Assembly: GCF_018224885.1 (NCBI RefSeq)
Contig: NZ_JAGTXB010000001.1
Coordinates: forward strand, 186,001-250,000
Source: Chitinophaga hostae
GTDB taxonomy: Bacteria > Bacteroidota > Bacteroidia > Chitinophagales > Chitinophagaceae
Direction of reading: 5' to 3'
DNA length: 64,000 nt
This document shows positions 1 through 8,308 of the stretch, in pieces. Below the pieces are notes generated by a model. The model did not search any database. It was not told the origin of the DNA and saw only the letters and a list, made by a program, of their open reading frames with translations. The position numbers were made by a program, and so were the translations under genes. Numbering within the stretch: position 1 is the first letter of the stretch; every line of letters begins with the position of its first letter.

Positions 1-744
1 GTAAGCGGGTTGATTGGTGGTTTGCCTATCACTTCTGTAATTGTACGTTCCAGCGCCAACATCAACGCCGGCGGTAAAACCAAAATGGCCACCATGACGC
101 ATGGTGCATTGCTGTTGATTTGTGCGGCACTGATTCCTGCATTACTGAATAAAATTCCGCTGGCTACCCTGGCGGCGGTATTGCTGGTAACCGGTTACAA
201 GCTGTGTAAGATCTCCATCTTTAAGGAGATGTTTAAAAACGGTAAGTACCAGTGGGTGCCATTCGTAGTAACAGTAGTAGCCATTGTATTTACAGATCTG
301 CTGATCGGTATTGCGCTGGGTATGGTAGTGAGTGTACTGGCTATTTTACGCGGTAATATGAAAAGTTCCTACTATTTCCGCAAAGAAAAATACCATAGCG
401 GCGACAGCATCCGCCTGGAACTGGCGCAGGAAGTTTCATTCCTGAATAAAGCCAGTATCCTGCTAACGCTGGATCATATGCCGGAAAATATTACCCTGGT
501 AATAGATGCACACAAAACAGCGTATATAGATTTTGATGTACTGCAAACCATCCGCGAATTCAAAGACATCAAAGCGCCGCAAAAAAATATTAAGGTAATC
601 CTGACAGGTTTTAAAACGGTGTATAATATTCAGAACACGCCCGATCTTACACCAGAAGAGCAGTCGCGGCTCTCGTCGCCGCAGGTACATACCATTTCTT
701 CCGGGAATCATAAAGAGTTGCTGAAGGAATTACAATTAAATTAA
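1..744 (+). CDS. SulP-family anion transporter with STAS domain (5' end outside window)
   Basis: The reading frame is open from base 1, so only the C-terminal ~247 residues are here. The fragment has the last hydrophobic spans of the SulP permease core (two long hydrophobic stretches, about residues 33-68 and 84-117) followed by a cytoplasmic STAS domain (last ~120 residues, containing the ITLVIDAHKTAYIDFDVL segment typical of the STAS strand-helix). SulP proteins carry sulfate, bicarbonate or other anions across the inner membrane. A beta-carbonic anhydrase gene follows 79 bases downstream on the same strand, which favours bicarbonate or carbonate as substrate (inference from context). Family call is firm; substrate is not. 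Confidence 0.88.
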   Translation, partial: VSGLIGGLPITSVIVRSSANINAGGKTKMATMTHGALLLICAALIPALLNKIPLATLAAVLLVTGYKLCKISIFKEMFKNGKYQWVPFVVTVVAIVFTDLLIGIALGMVVSVLAILRGNMKSSYYFRKEKYHSGDSIRLELAQEVSFLNKASILLTLDHMPENITLVIDAHKTAYIDFDVLQTIREFKDIKAPQKNIKVILTGFKTVYNIQNTPDLTPEEQSRLSSPQVHTISSGNHKELLKELQLN

Positions 745-823
745 AAACCCGGGGCATGCGCCCCAACGCTGATCTGAAACGGAATACCATGCTTTTTTTC
801 CGTTCATTTTTCAACAACAAAAA

Positions 824-1516
824 ATGACAATCATGAAAACACTCAATAAAATATCTCAGGCCAATATCACCCCGGCGAAAGCACTGGAATTACTCAAAGC
901 CGGTAATACCCGCTTTGTGGATAATCTCCGGTTAAACAGAAACCTGCTGCAGATGGTAAATGATACCTCCGACGGACAATGGCCTATGGCTGCCATTGTG
1001 AGCTGCATGGATTCGCGCACTTCTGCCGAACTGATATTTGACCAGGGACTGGGCGACATTTTTAGCATTCGTTTAGCCGGGGGCGTTATCTCTGACAACG
1101 TGCTGGGAAGCCTGGAATATGCCTGCAAAATAGCCGGTTCAAAATTCATCGTGGTATTAGGGCATACCAAGTGTGGTGCCATCAAAGGTGCCTGCGATGC
1201 TGTGGAACTGGGTAACCTCACCGGTTTACTGAATAAAATTGCACCCGCTGTATTTGCGGAAAAAACCATACAAACCGAGCGTAACTCCCATAACAGCAAG
1301 TTTGTGGAAGCAGTAAACCACCTGCACATTGAACGCTCCGTACAGGCCATTATGGAGCAAAGCAACATTCTCCGGGATATGATCCAGAAAGGAGAAGTAG
1401 GCATTATAGGTGCGGTGTATGATGTGGAAACCGGTATTGTGGCCTTTAAAGAGCATACACTGATACTGGAAAATAACAAGTCCGCAGAACCGGCAACAAC
1501 AGCGGTGGCCGTATAA
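824..1516 (+). CDS. beta-class carbonic anhydrase
   Basis: Cytoplasmic zinc enzyme that interconverts CO2 and bicarbonate. The diagnostic beta-class residues are visible: Cys61-x-Asp63-x-Arg65 in CMDSRTS, then His114 and Cys117 in GHTKCG, giving the Cys2His zinc site and the Asp/Arg dyad. At 230 residues it is of normal length for the family. The protein may start at MTIMK or three codons later at MKTL; there is no strong ribosome binding site to decide. It probably works with the preceding SulP transporter in bicarbonate handling; the two genes may be co-transcribed, although a short GC-rich palindrome (about 750-764) lies between them. Confidence 0.93.
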   Translation: MTIMKTLNKISQANITPAKALELLKAGNTRFVDNLRLNRNLLQMVNDTSDGQWPMAAIVSCMDSRTSAELIFDQGLGDIFSIRLAGGVISDNVLGSLEYACKIAGSKFIVVLGHTKCGAIKGACDAVELGNLTGLLNKIAPAVFAEKTIQTERNSHNSKFVEAVNHLHIERSVQAIMEQSNILRDMIQKGEVGIIGAVYDVETGIVAFKEHTLILENNKSAEPATTAVAV

Positions 1517-1559
1517 CAACGGCTCTTTTATAGAGGAGAATAAATTTGCTTTTTCATAA

Positions 1560-1642
1560 AAAAGAGGGAGGCATTAATAACCCGTTTGATCAATTTAATT
1601 AAAGGCAATTGATCAAACAGTTATTAAGCGCCTCCTTTTTTT
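1560..1642. terminator. bidirectional hairpin terminator between convergent genes
   Basis: A long imperfect inverted repeat: AAAGAGGGAGGC...GTTTGATCAATT on the left matches AATTGATCAAAC...GCGCCTCCTTTTTT on the right. It has an A-run on the left and a T-run on the right, so it can terminate both the carbonic anhydrase transcript and the opposing aminotransferase transcript. The T-run abuts the aminotransferase stop codon. Confidence 0.85.
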
Positions 1643-2777
1643 ATATATGAACCAGTTTTGCAGCGGCCTGCTCAAGCGTTGCCTCTTTTTTTGCAAAGCA
1701 AAAACGGATCACGTGATCATCCTTTCCATCCTGGTAAAATGCAGAAACAGGTATCACCGCCACGCCAAAATCCTTGGTCAGCCTGACCGCAAAATCCTTA
1801 TCGCCCTCTGCTGAAATCCGGTCGTATTTCATCAGCTGGAAATAGCTTCCCTCACTGGCCAAAGGTGTAAACCTTGATGCTTTCATCAGCTCCAGAAAAT
1901 AATCTCTTTTTTGCTGGTAAAACGCCGGTAATTCCAGGTAATGCGAAGGCGTTTCCAGGAACTTTGCCAGACCGTATTGCATGGGGGTATTTACAGAAAA
2001 GCAAAGGTACTGGTGTACCTTCCGGTACTCTTTCATAAGGTGCTCCGGCGCTACACAATAGCCCATTTTCCAGCCGGTATTATGAAATACTTTCCCAAAG
2101 GAAAACGTCACGAAGCTGTTCCGGAAAATAGCCGGGTAACGCAAAATACTATGATGAGTGGCGCCATCAAAAATAAGATGTTCATATACCTCATCCGACA
2201 GCACGAGCAGGTTAAACTCCTCCACTAGTTTTTCCAGCTCCTGTATATCATTTTCCTGTAAAATGCTGCCGGTAGGATTATGCGGGGTATTGAGCATAAT
2301 CATTTTGGTGCGTGGCGTTATTTTGCTGCGCACTTCCCCCCAGTTGATGCGGTAGTCAGGAAACGAAAGCGATATCAGTACCGGCTTTCCGCCATTTACC
2401 AATACGTTTGGAATATAACTGTCGTAAGCCGGTTCAAAAATGATCACTTCATCACCCGGATGAATACACGTAGCAATAGCAGTAAAGATGGCATATGTGC
2501 CGCCGGGAGTAATCGTAATTTCTGTATCGGGGTTCACTTGTTGCTGATAAAGATGGGCGATTTTACCGGCGATCGCTGTTCTGAGGGGCATCAGTCCCGG
2601 CATCGGCGCGTACTGATTATGGCCTTGCTGCATAGCTTCGTTGACCATGGCTTTCAGTTCGTCGCTGCAATCGTAATCCGGAAATCCCTGGGAGAGGTTA
2701 ATGGCTTTGTGAGTGGCCGCCAGTGAAGACATGACGGTAAATATGGTGGTGCCTACATGGGGCAGTTTTGATATCAT
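1641..2777 (-). CDS. class I/II PLP aminotransferase, methionine aminotransferase (YbdL-like)
   Basis: Fold-type I PLP enzyme, 378 residues, cytoplasmic. Visible features are the N-terminal INLSQGFPD segment typical of the kynurenine/methionine/glutamine aminotransferase group, NTPHNPTG (Asn167 contacting PLP), SDEVYEH (Asp195) and SFGKVFHNTGWKMGY, where Lys229 should form the Schiff base. The group includes E. coli YbdL, which prefers methionine, so transamination of methionine or aromatic amino acids is the likely reaction. The gene lies downstream of manC on the same strand but is separated from it by a 20-bp-arm inverted repeat, so it may be expressed independently. Exact substrate cannot be read from sequence. 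Confidence 0.88.
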   Translation of the reverse strand: MISKLPHVGTTIFTVMSSLAATHKAINLSQGFPDYDCSDELKAMVNEAMQQGHNQYAPMPGLMPLRTAIAGKIAHLYQQQVNPDTEITITPGGTYAIFTAIATCIHPGDEVIIFEPAYDSYIPNVLVNGGKPVLISLSFPDYRINWGEVRSKITPRTKMIMLNTPHNPTGSILQENDIQELEKLVEEFNLLVLSDEVYEHLIFDGATHHSILRYPAIFRNSFVTFSFGKVFHNTGWKMGYCVAPEHLMKEYRKVHQYLCFSVNTPMQYGLAKFLETPSHYLELPAFYQQKRDYFLELMKASRFTPLASEGSYFQLMKYDRISAEGDKDFAVRLTKDFGVAVIPVSAFYQDGKDDHVIRFCFAKKEATLEQAAAKLVHI

Positions 2778-2794
2778 TCCGTTTTCTTTTGATC

Positions 2795-2856
2795 TTGAAA
2801 TTTAGATATTTAGTGGCAGGCAAGCTGCTTTCCGTTACTAAATATCTAAATTTCAA
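2795..2856. repeat. perfect 20-bp inverted repeat in the leader of the aminotransferase gene
   Basis: Arms TTGAAATTTAGATATTTAGT (2795-2814) and its exact reverse complement (2837-2856) flank a 22-base spacer. It sits 18 bases upstream of the aminotransferase start codon and just past the manC stop. No T-run follows the hairpin, so it looks more like an operator or a leader hairpin than a standard terminator. Confidence 0.8.
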
Positions 2857-2876
2857 CACCAAAAAAAGGAAAATCT

Positions 2877-3968
2877 TTACAGGAATTTTTCGCCTTTATT
2901 GCGTTTTATCTCCCCTACATATTCTTTTATCTGTTGTTCATTTTCTTTTTTGCAGATGAGTAACACATCGTTTGTGTCAATTACAATGAACTCATCGAGC
3001 CCCTGGAGCAATACCAGTTTTTCATTGGGTACTCTCACCATACATTTGGTAGCATCTATCACCACTACGTTTTTGCCCTGTACCGCGTTGCCGAGATAAT
3101 CTTTTTCCAGGTTCTCGTAGGCAGAAGCCCAGGTGCCAAGGTCGCTCCATCCGAAATTAGACGGGATCACGTACACATTGCTGGCCTTTTCCATGATGCC
3201 GTAATCAATAGAGATATTGGTACACTGCGGGTATACTTTTTCTATTGCCTCTTTTTCCTGTGGGGTATTGAGTGCGGGTGTGGCCTGTTCAAACAGCTCG
3301 TCTATTTCCGGCAGGTATTGCTTGAATGCTGCCAGTATGGTTTTTACATTCCATACAAAGATGCCGGCATTCCAAAGGAAATCACCACTCTGGATGAAGG
3401 TTTTGGCCAGTTCCAGGTTAGGCTTTTCTGTAAAAGTTTTTACCTGGTATACATTGTCGGCTACGTGTTGCGGTTCAAACTGAATATAGCCATAACCGGT
3501 GTCGGGCCTGGTGGGTTTGATGCCCAGCGTAAGCAGGGCGCTGTTTTTCTGTACAAACAGCAATGCGTTGAGGCACGCGTTGGTAAATGCCGGACCATCC
3601 ATAATGAGGTGGTCTGCCGGTGCACAGATAATATTCGCCAGCGGATCCTGTTTATGGATTTTATGGGAAATATAGGCCACACAGGGAGCTGTATTTTTGC
3701 GGGAGGGCTCATTTACAATATTGGCAACAGGCAGTTCAGGCAACTGATCACTGACCTTATTGGAATATTGGTGGTGGGTCACCACAAAAATGTTTTCCTT
3801 TGGAATGAACTGTGCGAAACGTTCATATGTCCATTGGAGCAGGGTTTTTCCTGTGTTCAGGATATCCAGGAACTGCTTGGGATTGTCTGTGCGGCTGTGG
3901 GGCCAAAAGCGGCTGCCTATTCCCCCGGCCATGATGGCCACATAAAAGTGGCTGTTCAGCTGTGTCAT
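2877..3968 (-). CDS. manC: mannose-1-phosphate guanylyltransferase
   Basis: Makes GDP-mannose from mannose-1-phosphate and GTP for polysaccharide or LPS sugars, in the cytoplasm. The N-terminus has the nucleotidyltransferase signature AIMAGGIGSRFWPHSR (residues 11-26) followed by PKQFLD. ICAPADHLI and FTEKPN, both conserved in GMP enzymes, follow. At 363 residues it is the short monofunctional form without a phosphomannose isomerase domain. Its start is two bases from the stop of the upstream kdsD-like gene, so the two form an operon for nucleotide-sugar and Kdo-precursor supply. Confidence 0.93.
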   Translation of the reverse strand: MTQLNSHFYVAIMAGGIGSRFWPHSRTDNPKQFLDILNTGKTLLQWTYERFAQFIPKENIFVVTHHQYSNKVSDQLPELPVANIVNEPSRKNTAPCVAYISHKIHKQDPLANIICAPADHLIMDGPAFTNACLNALLFVQKNSALLTLGIKPTRPDTGYGYIQFEPQHVADNVYQVKTFTEKPNLELAKTFIQSGDFLWNAGIFVWNVKTILAAFKQYLPEIDELFEQATPALNTPQEKEAIEKVYPQCTNISIDYGIMEKASNVYVIPSNFGWSDLGTWASAYENLEKDYLGNAVQGKNVVVIDATKCMVRVPNEKLVLLQGLDEFIVIDTNDVLLICKKENEQQIKEYVGEIKRNKGEKFL

Positions 3969-3970
3969 TT

Positions 3971-4945
3971 CTAAATAATTCCTTCTCTGATTAAATCATG
4001 TAAGTGAATAATACCCTGGTATCGCTCTCCGTCCATTACCAGCAACTGGGTTATATCATGCTGACGCATCATTTCAAGTGCGTTGATCGCCAGCTGATCC
4101 TGCTGGATCATTTTTGGATGAAGCGACATAATATCTTTTGCCGTTACAGCTGCTGTAGGTACATTTTTCTCCAGCATTCTGCGCAGGTCACCATCTGTAA
4201 TAATTCCCTCAAGTCCTCCGTTTTCATCTACCACGGCGGTTACACCCAGCATTTTTGATGAAATTTCCACAATTACAGCTCTCAGGGAGCTGTTAAGCAG
4301 TACCCGGGGCGATTCATGTTGTTTGCTCAGATCCCCCACTTTAAGATACAGCTTCTTTCCAAGAGCTCCACCGGGATGAAATTTTGCAAAGTCTGCTGCC
4401 GTAAATCCATGCCATTCTATGAGGCATACTGCTAACGCATCGCCCATTGCCAGTTGGGCAGTGGTGCTGGTAGTGGGTGCCAGGTTATTAGGACAAGCTT
4501 CCTGGCTTACCGTGGTGTTAAGTACAAAATCGGCTTCAATTGCCAAAAACGAGTTGGTATTCCCCACCATGGCGACTAATGTGTTGCCAAAATTCTTCAC
4601 CAGGGGAACGAGTACTTTTATTTCAGCAGAAGTACCGCTTTTGGAGATACACATCACGATATCTTCTTCCCTGATCATTCCCAGATCTCCATGGATAGCG
4701 TCTGCTGCATGCATGAAAAGTGCAGGCGTGCCGGTAGAGTTTAAGGTGGCCACAATTTTTTGGGCTATAATGGCACTTTTTCCAATACCGGTTACCACTA
4801 GCCGTCCTTCACATTGGGCGATCTTTTCAACAACTTTCTCAAAATCTGCATCTATAAACTGCTGCAAATCATTAATAGCTGATGCCTCCATCGCAATTGT
4901 GCGTTTGGCTACCTGTCCTATGTTGATAGTTTGATTCCTTTTCAT
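3971..4945 (-). CDS. kdsD: KpsF/GutQ-family D-arabinose 5-phosphate isomerase
   Basis: Converts ribulose 5-phosphate to arabinose 5-phosphate, the first step to Kdo for lipopolysaccharide. At 324 residues the protein has the family layout: an N-terminal SIS domain (about 35-175, with GRLVVTGIGKSAIIAQKI, HAADAIHGDLGM and ISKSGTSAE) and two CBS domains in the C-terminal third. The FHPGGALGK segment after the SIS domain is typical of KdsD/KpsF. It is the first gene of the kdsD-manC operon and is divergent from recQ. Confidence 0.92.
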   Translation of the reverse strand: MKRNQTINIGQVAKRTIAMEASAINDLQQFIDADFEKVVEKIAQCEGRLVVTGIGKSAIIAQKIVATLNSTGTPALFMHAADAIHGDLGMIREEDIVMCISKSGTSAEIKVLVPLVKNFGNTLVAMVGNTNSFLAIEADFVLNTTVSQEACPNNLAPTTSTTAQLAMGDALAVCLIEWHGFTAADFAKFHPGGALGKKLYLKVGDLSKQHESPRVLLNSSLRAVIVEISSKMLGVTAVVDENGGLEGIITDGDLRRMLEKNVPTAAVTAKDIMSLHPKMIQQDQLAINALEMMRQHDITQLLVMDGERYQGIIHLHDLIREGII

Positions 4946-5002
4946 GGCGATTTACAAATTTATCATTTTTTAGTCAGCACTGGAGCGGTCGAGTAATTTA
5001 TA

Positions 5003-5033
5003 TTGATACTCCGCGCTTTTTTAAGTAACTTCG
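5003..5033 (+). promoter_or_regulatory. candidate Bacteroidota-type promoter upstream of recQ
   Basis: TTG (5003-5005), 20 bases, then TAACTTCG (5026-5033), one mismatch from the TAnnTTTG -7 box. It would give a leader of about 50 bases before the recQ start. Weak but correctly placed and oriented. Confidence 0.35.
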
Positions 5034-5092
5034 TGTCCCCTAAAAAACATATAGATATATTTTGTCATTTGTTAGTTCTTTAGAGTTAAAAT

Positions 5093-7303
5093 TTGAATGC
5101 AATGGCTGTTGTTAAGGAACGTTTGATGGATGCATTACGCGAACACTTCGGGTTCGATTCCTTTAAAGGAAACCAGGAAAAAATAATAAATAGCATCCTC
5201 TCAGGCAAAGATACTTTTGTGATAATGCCAACCGGTGGAGGTAAATCTCTATGCTACCAGCTTCCCGCACTGATGAGTCCGGGTTGCGCACTTATTGTTT
5301 CACCACTTATTGCCCTGATGAAGAACCAGGTAGACCTGGTCAGAGGCTATAGCAGTAAGGACAATGTGGCTCACTTTCTTAACTCCACCTTATCCAAGGC
5401 GCAGATAAAGAAAGTGCGGGCCGACCTCACGGCGGGAAAAACAAAGCTGCTGTATGTAGCACCGGAAACGCTCACCAAACAGGAAAACCTGGATTTCTTC
5501 CGGGAACTGGAGATTTCCTTTATTGCCGTAGATGAGGCACACTGTATTTCTGAATGGGGACATGATTTCAGACCGGAATACCGCCGTTTGAAAGAGATGA
5601 TAGACCAGATCAGTGAAAACCTCCCTATCATTGCGCTAACCGCTACTGCTACTCCCAAAGTACAGAGCGATATCGTAAAGAACCTGGCGCTTAATAAAGC
5701 CAATATCTTTATATCCTCTTTTAACCGTCCGAACCTGTATTATGAAATCAGGTCAAAACGTAAAAAAGAGCAAACCATAAAGGATATCGTAAAGTTCATC
5801 CATCTTCATAAAGGAAAAAGCGGCATCATTTATACGTTGAACCGCAAAACCACAGAAGAACTGGCAGATATGCTGGTAGCCAACGGTGTAAAAGCGGTTG
5901 CTTATCATGCCGGCCTGGATCCCAGTACCAGGGCACAGCGCCAGGACATGTTCCTTCACGAAGATACCGAAGTAATAGTGGCCACCATCGCCTTTGGTAT
6001 GGGGATAGATAAACCGGATGTACGCTTTGTAATCCATTACAATATTCCCAAAAGCCTTGAAAACTACTACCAGGAAACCGGCCGCGCCGGCAGGGATGGC
6101 CTGGAAGGACACTGCATCTGCTACTACTCCCATAAGGATGTACAGAAACTGGAGCACCTGATGCGCGATAAATCGCTCAGCGAACGGGAAATGGGCGCAC
6201 AGCTCATCAACGAAACAGTGGCCTACGCAGAAAGCGCCGTATGCCGCCGCAGGGTAATCCTCCACTACTTCGGAGAACATTATGAAACAGAGAATTGCGG
6301 GCAATGCGACAACTGCCGCAATCCCAAAGAAAAGATAGAAGTCAAAAACCGGGTAGTCATTATGCTGAAAGCCATCCGCTCCCTGGAAGAGCGCTTTGGC
6401 AGCGAGTACGTGATCAATATCATTACCGGCAAAACAAGTCCGCAGATCAATACCTATCGTCATGATCAGCTGGAAGTGTTTGGAGAAGGAAAAGAATTCG
6501 ATGCACATTTCTGGAACTCCCTCATGCGTCAGATGATGCTCGAAGGACTGATAGAAAAAGATATAGAGGAATACGGCCTGCTGAAAGTAACAGACAAGGG
6601 TACCAAATTCCTCAAAAAACCATATTCCATCATGGTGGCGCTGAATCATCAGTTTGATGAAGATGCCATGGATGATGAAGAAGAAGCAGCCGCAGAAGCC
6701 CAAGCTTCTGCAGATCCCGCGCTGGTGGAAATGCTGAAGGAATTGAGAAAGAAAGTAGCAAAGGAAAAGAACCTCCCGCCTTTTGTTATTTTCCTCGAAA
6801 CTTCCCTGGAAGACATGGCCACCCAGTACCCAACCACTGTTCAGGAGCTGGAAAAAATACAGGGCGTCAGCAAGGGTAAAGCCATCCGTTACGGCAAACA
6901 ATTCCTGGATGTAATCACCAGGTACGTAGAAGAAAATAATATCACCAAGCCGGACGACTTTGTGATGAAAAGCGTGGTGAATAAAAGCGGGATGAAGGTA
7001 TTTATTATCCAGAACATCGATAAGAAAATACCGCTGGAAACCATCGCCAAAAATAAGGAGCTCTCCCTCTCCCAACTGCTCGATGAAATGGAAACCATTG
7101 TTGCCAGTGGTACCAAGCTAAACATCGACTATTGCCTGGATGAAGAACTGGACGACTATGCCCAGGACGAAATCATGGAGTATTTCAAAGGTTGCGAAAC
7201 CTCCAGTCTTGCCCTGGCAAGAGAAGAATTGATCGAAAACGACTATACGCTGGAACAGCTGAAACTGATGCGTATTAAATTCCTGGTAGTATACGGTAAC
7301 TAA
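5093..7303 (+). CDS. recQ: ATP-dependent DNA helicase RecQ
   Basis: 3'-5' superfamily 2 helicase for recombination and replication-fork repair. The 736-residue protein shows Walker A MPTGGGKS (residues 45-52), the DEAH box (147-150) followed by CISEWGHDFRPEYR, motif III ALTATAT, motif VI YYQETGRAGRDG, the RQC zinc site (CRRR...NCGQCDNC), and an HRDC domain at about 550-620. A further ~110 residues follow the HRDC domain and resemble the extra C-terminal helical module of many Bacteroidota RecQ proteins. An acidic linker (DEDAMDDEEEAAAEAQ) separates RQC and HRDC. The start may be either of two Met codons three codons apart. Confidence 0.96.
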   Translation: MNAMAVVKERLMDALREHFGFDSFKGNQEKIINSILSGKDTFVIMPTGGGKSLCYQLPALMSPGCALIVSPLIALMKNQVDLVRGYSSKDNVAHFLNSTLSKAQIKKVRADLTAGKTKLLYVAPETLTKQENLDFFRELEISFIAVDEAHCISEWGHDFRPEYRRLKEMIDQISENLPIIALTATATPKVQSDIVKNLALNKANIFISSFNRPNLYYEIRSKRKKEQTIKDIVKFIHLHKGKSGIIYTLNRKTTEELADMLVANGVKAVAYHAGLDPSTRAQRQDMFLHEDTEVIVATIAFGMGIDKPDVRFVIHYNIPKSLENYYQETGRAGRDGLEGHCICYYSHKDVQKLEHLMRDKSLSEREMGAQLINETVAYAESAVCRRRVILHYFGEHYETENCGQCDNCRNPKEKIEVKNRVVIMLKAIRSLEERFGSEYVINIITGKTSPQINTYRHDQLEVFGEGKEFDAHFWNSLMRQMMLEGLIEKDIEEYGLLKVTDKGTKFLKKPYSIMVALNHQFDEDAMDDEEEAAAEAQASADPALVEMLKELRKKVAKEKNLPPFVIFLETSLEDMATQYPTTVQELEKIQGVSKGKAIRYGKQFLDVITRYVEENNITKPDDFVMKSVVNKSGMKVFIIQNIDKKIPLETIAKNKELSLSQLLDEMETIVASGTKLNIDYCLDEELDDYAQDEIMEYFKGCETSSLALAREELIENDYTLEQLKLMRIKFLVVYGN

Positions 7304-7334
7304 CCGTGTATTACCAGCATTCAAGCACCACAAG

Positions 7335-8102
7335 ATGAGTATCAGGAAAATACAGGAAACCATTGCCTCCAACAGGGAGAAAGTAATCACGCATCCGTTA
7401 TACGCCGAACTGAAAACACTGGAAGACATCCGCACGTTTATGCAGTACCATGTATATGCCGTATGGGATTTCATGTCGTTACTCAAAGGACTCCAGCAAC
7501 AACTTACCTGCGTAAATGTTCCCTGGATACCGGTTGGCAACGCCGCTACCCGTTATCTTATCAACGAAATTGTAACCGGTGAAGAAAGCGACGTGGATAA
7601 AGCAGGTAACCGCTGCAGCCATTTTGAACTGTATGAACAGGCCATGCAACAGGCAGGCGCCGACACTGGCAATATAAGGGGCATTATAGCCGATGTAAGA
7701 GCCGGTAAGTCTATCCAGAGCATTTTAACAACATCGTCGCTTCCTGAGTCGGTAAAAGGGTTTTTAGGCTTTACTTTTGATGTGATTGCTACCGGCAAAG
7801 CACATATTATGGCAGCCGTATTTACTTTTGGCAGGGAAGACCTGATCCCGGACATGTTCCTGGCATTGGTAAAAGACCTTGACCAAAAATTCCCCGGGAA
7901 GCTGGATACTTTTATTTACTACCTGGAAAGACATATAGAAGTAGATGGCGATCATCATAGCCAACTGGCCATGCAAATGGTCAACGAACTCTGTGGCGCC
8001 GACGAAAATAAATGGAAGGAAGCCGCTCAATATGCCCAACAGTCGCTGCATTGGCGGAATGAGTTGTGGACAGGCATCCTGCGAAAAAAAGTAGTTTTAT
8101 AA
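7335..8102 (+). CDS. DUF3050 family protein (haem-oxygenase-like fold)
   Basis: A 255-residue soluble protein matching DUF3050 throughout: the HPLY...MQYHVYAVWDFMSLLKGLQ segment near the N-terminus, NEIVTGEESD, and HIEVDGDHHS near the C-terminus. The conserved His and Glu residues in these segments are the kind that bind iron in haem-oxygenase-like di-iron proteins, but the reaction is not known to me. It follows recQ by 31 bases and may be transcribed with it; no functional link is evident. A signal peptide is absent. Confidence 0.8.
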   Translation: MSIRKIQETIASNREKVITHPLYAELKTLEDIRTFMQYHVYAVWDFMSLLKGLQQQLTCVNVPWIPVGNAATRYLINEIVTGEESDVDKAGNRCSHFELYEQAMQQAGADTGNIRGIIADVRAGKSIQSILTTSSLPESVKGFLGFTFDVIATGKAHIMAAVFTFGREDLIPDMFLALVKDLDQKFPGKLDTFIYYLERHIEVDGDHHSQLAMQMVNELCGADENKWKEAAQYAQQSLHWRNELWTGILRKKVVL

Positions 8103-8119
8103 GTTTTTTGAAAAAATAT

Positions 8120-8149
8120 TTTGCAATTCAAAAGATTGTCTTACTTTTG
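8120..8149 (+). promoter_or_regulatory. promoter of tRNA-Phe
   Basis: TTTG (8120-8123), 18 bases, then TACTTTTG (8142-8149), an exact TAnnTTTG -7 box. Transcription would begin near 8155, about 30 bases before the mature tRNA. Close match to the Bacteroidota primary sigma consensus. Confidence 0.7.
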
Positions 8150-8184
8150 CAATCCCCTCACGAGAGAGGGCAAAAAAAACGGAT

Positions 8185-8257
8185 GGTGCGGTAGCTCAGT
8201 TGGTAGAGCAAAGGACTGAAAATCCTTGTGTCGCCGGTTCGATCCCGGCTCACACCA
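8185..8257 (+). tRNA. tRNA-Phe (GAA)
   Basis: Complete 73-base cloverleaf: acceptor GGTGCGG/TCACACC, D stem GCTC/GAGC, anticodon stem AAGGA/TCCTT with loop CTGAAAA (anticodon GAA, Phe), T stem GCCGG/CCGGC with loop TTCGATC, discriminator A. The 3' CCA is not encoded. The acceptor stem is imperfect: C5 faces A68 and G7 faces T66, both from the 3' strand. The last three bases lie inside the left 54-bp repeat of the adjacent island, so this gene is probably the integration site. Confidence 0.93.
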
Positions 8258-8308
8258 CAGAAGAAAAGGTCATCGGAAGATGGCCTTTTTTTATGCCCGG
8301 AAGTACCG
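8255..8308 (+). repeat. left 54-bp direct repeat (putative attL)
   Basis: Begins CCACAGAAGAAAAGG and ends GGAAGTACCG, and is identical over 54 bases to the copy at the right end. It contains the last three bases of tRNA-Phe and the tRNA transcription terminator. Confidence 0.95.
8264..8292 (+). terminator. tRNA-Phe terminator inside the att repeat
   Basis: Stem GGTCATC/GATGGCC (one G-T pair) around a GGAA tetraloop, followed by seven Ts: a standard intrinsic terminator. The same hairpin is duplicated in the right-hand repeat. Confidence 0.88.

Noticed and set aside
856..1479. 207-codon frame antisense to the carbonic anhydrase
   Set aside because: The plus-strand frame has all catalytic residues; the antisense product has no family pattern.
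5753..7075. 440-codon open frame on the minus strand
   Set aside because: It is antisense to recQ, whose motifs are complete; its Phe/His-rich translation is a by-product of recQ codon use.
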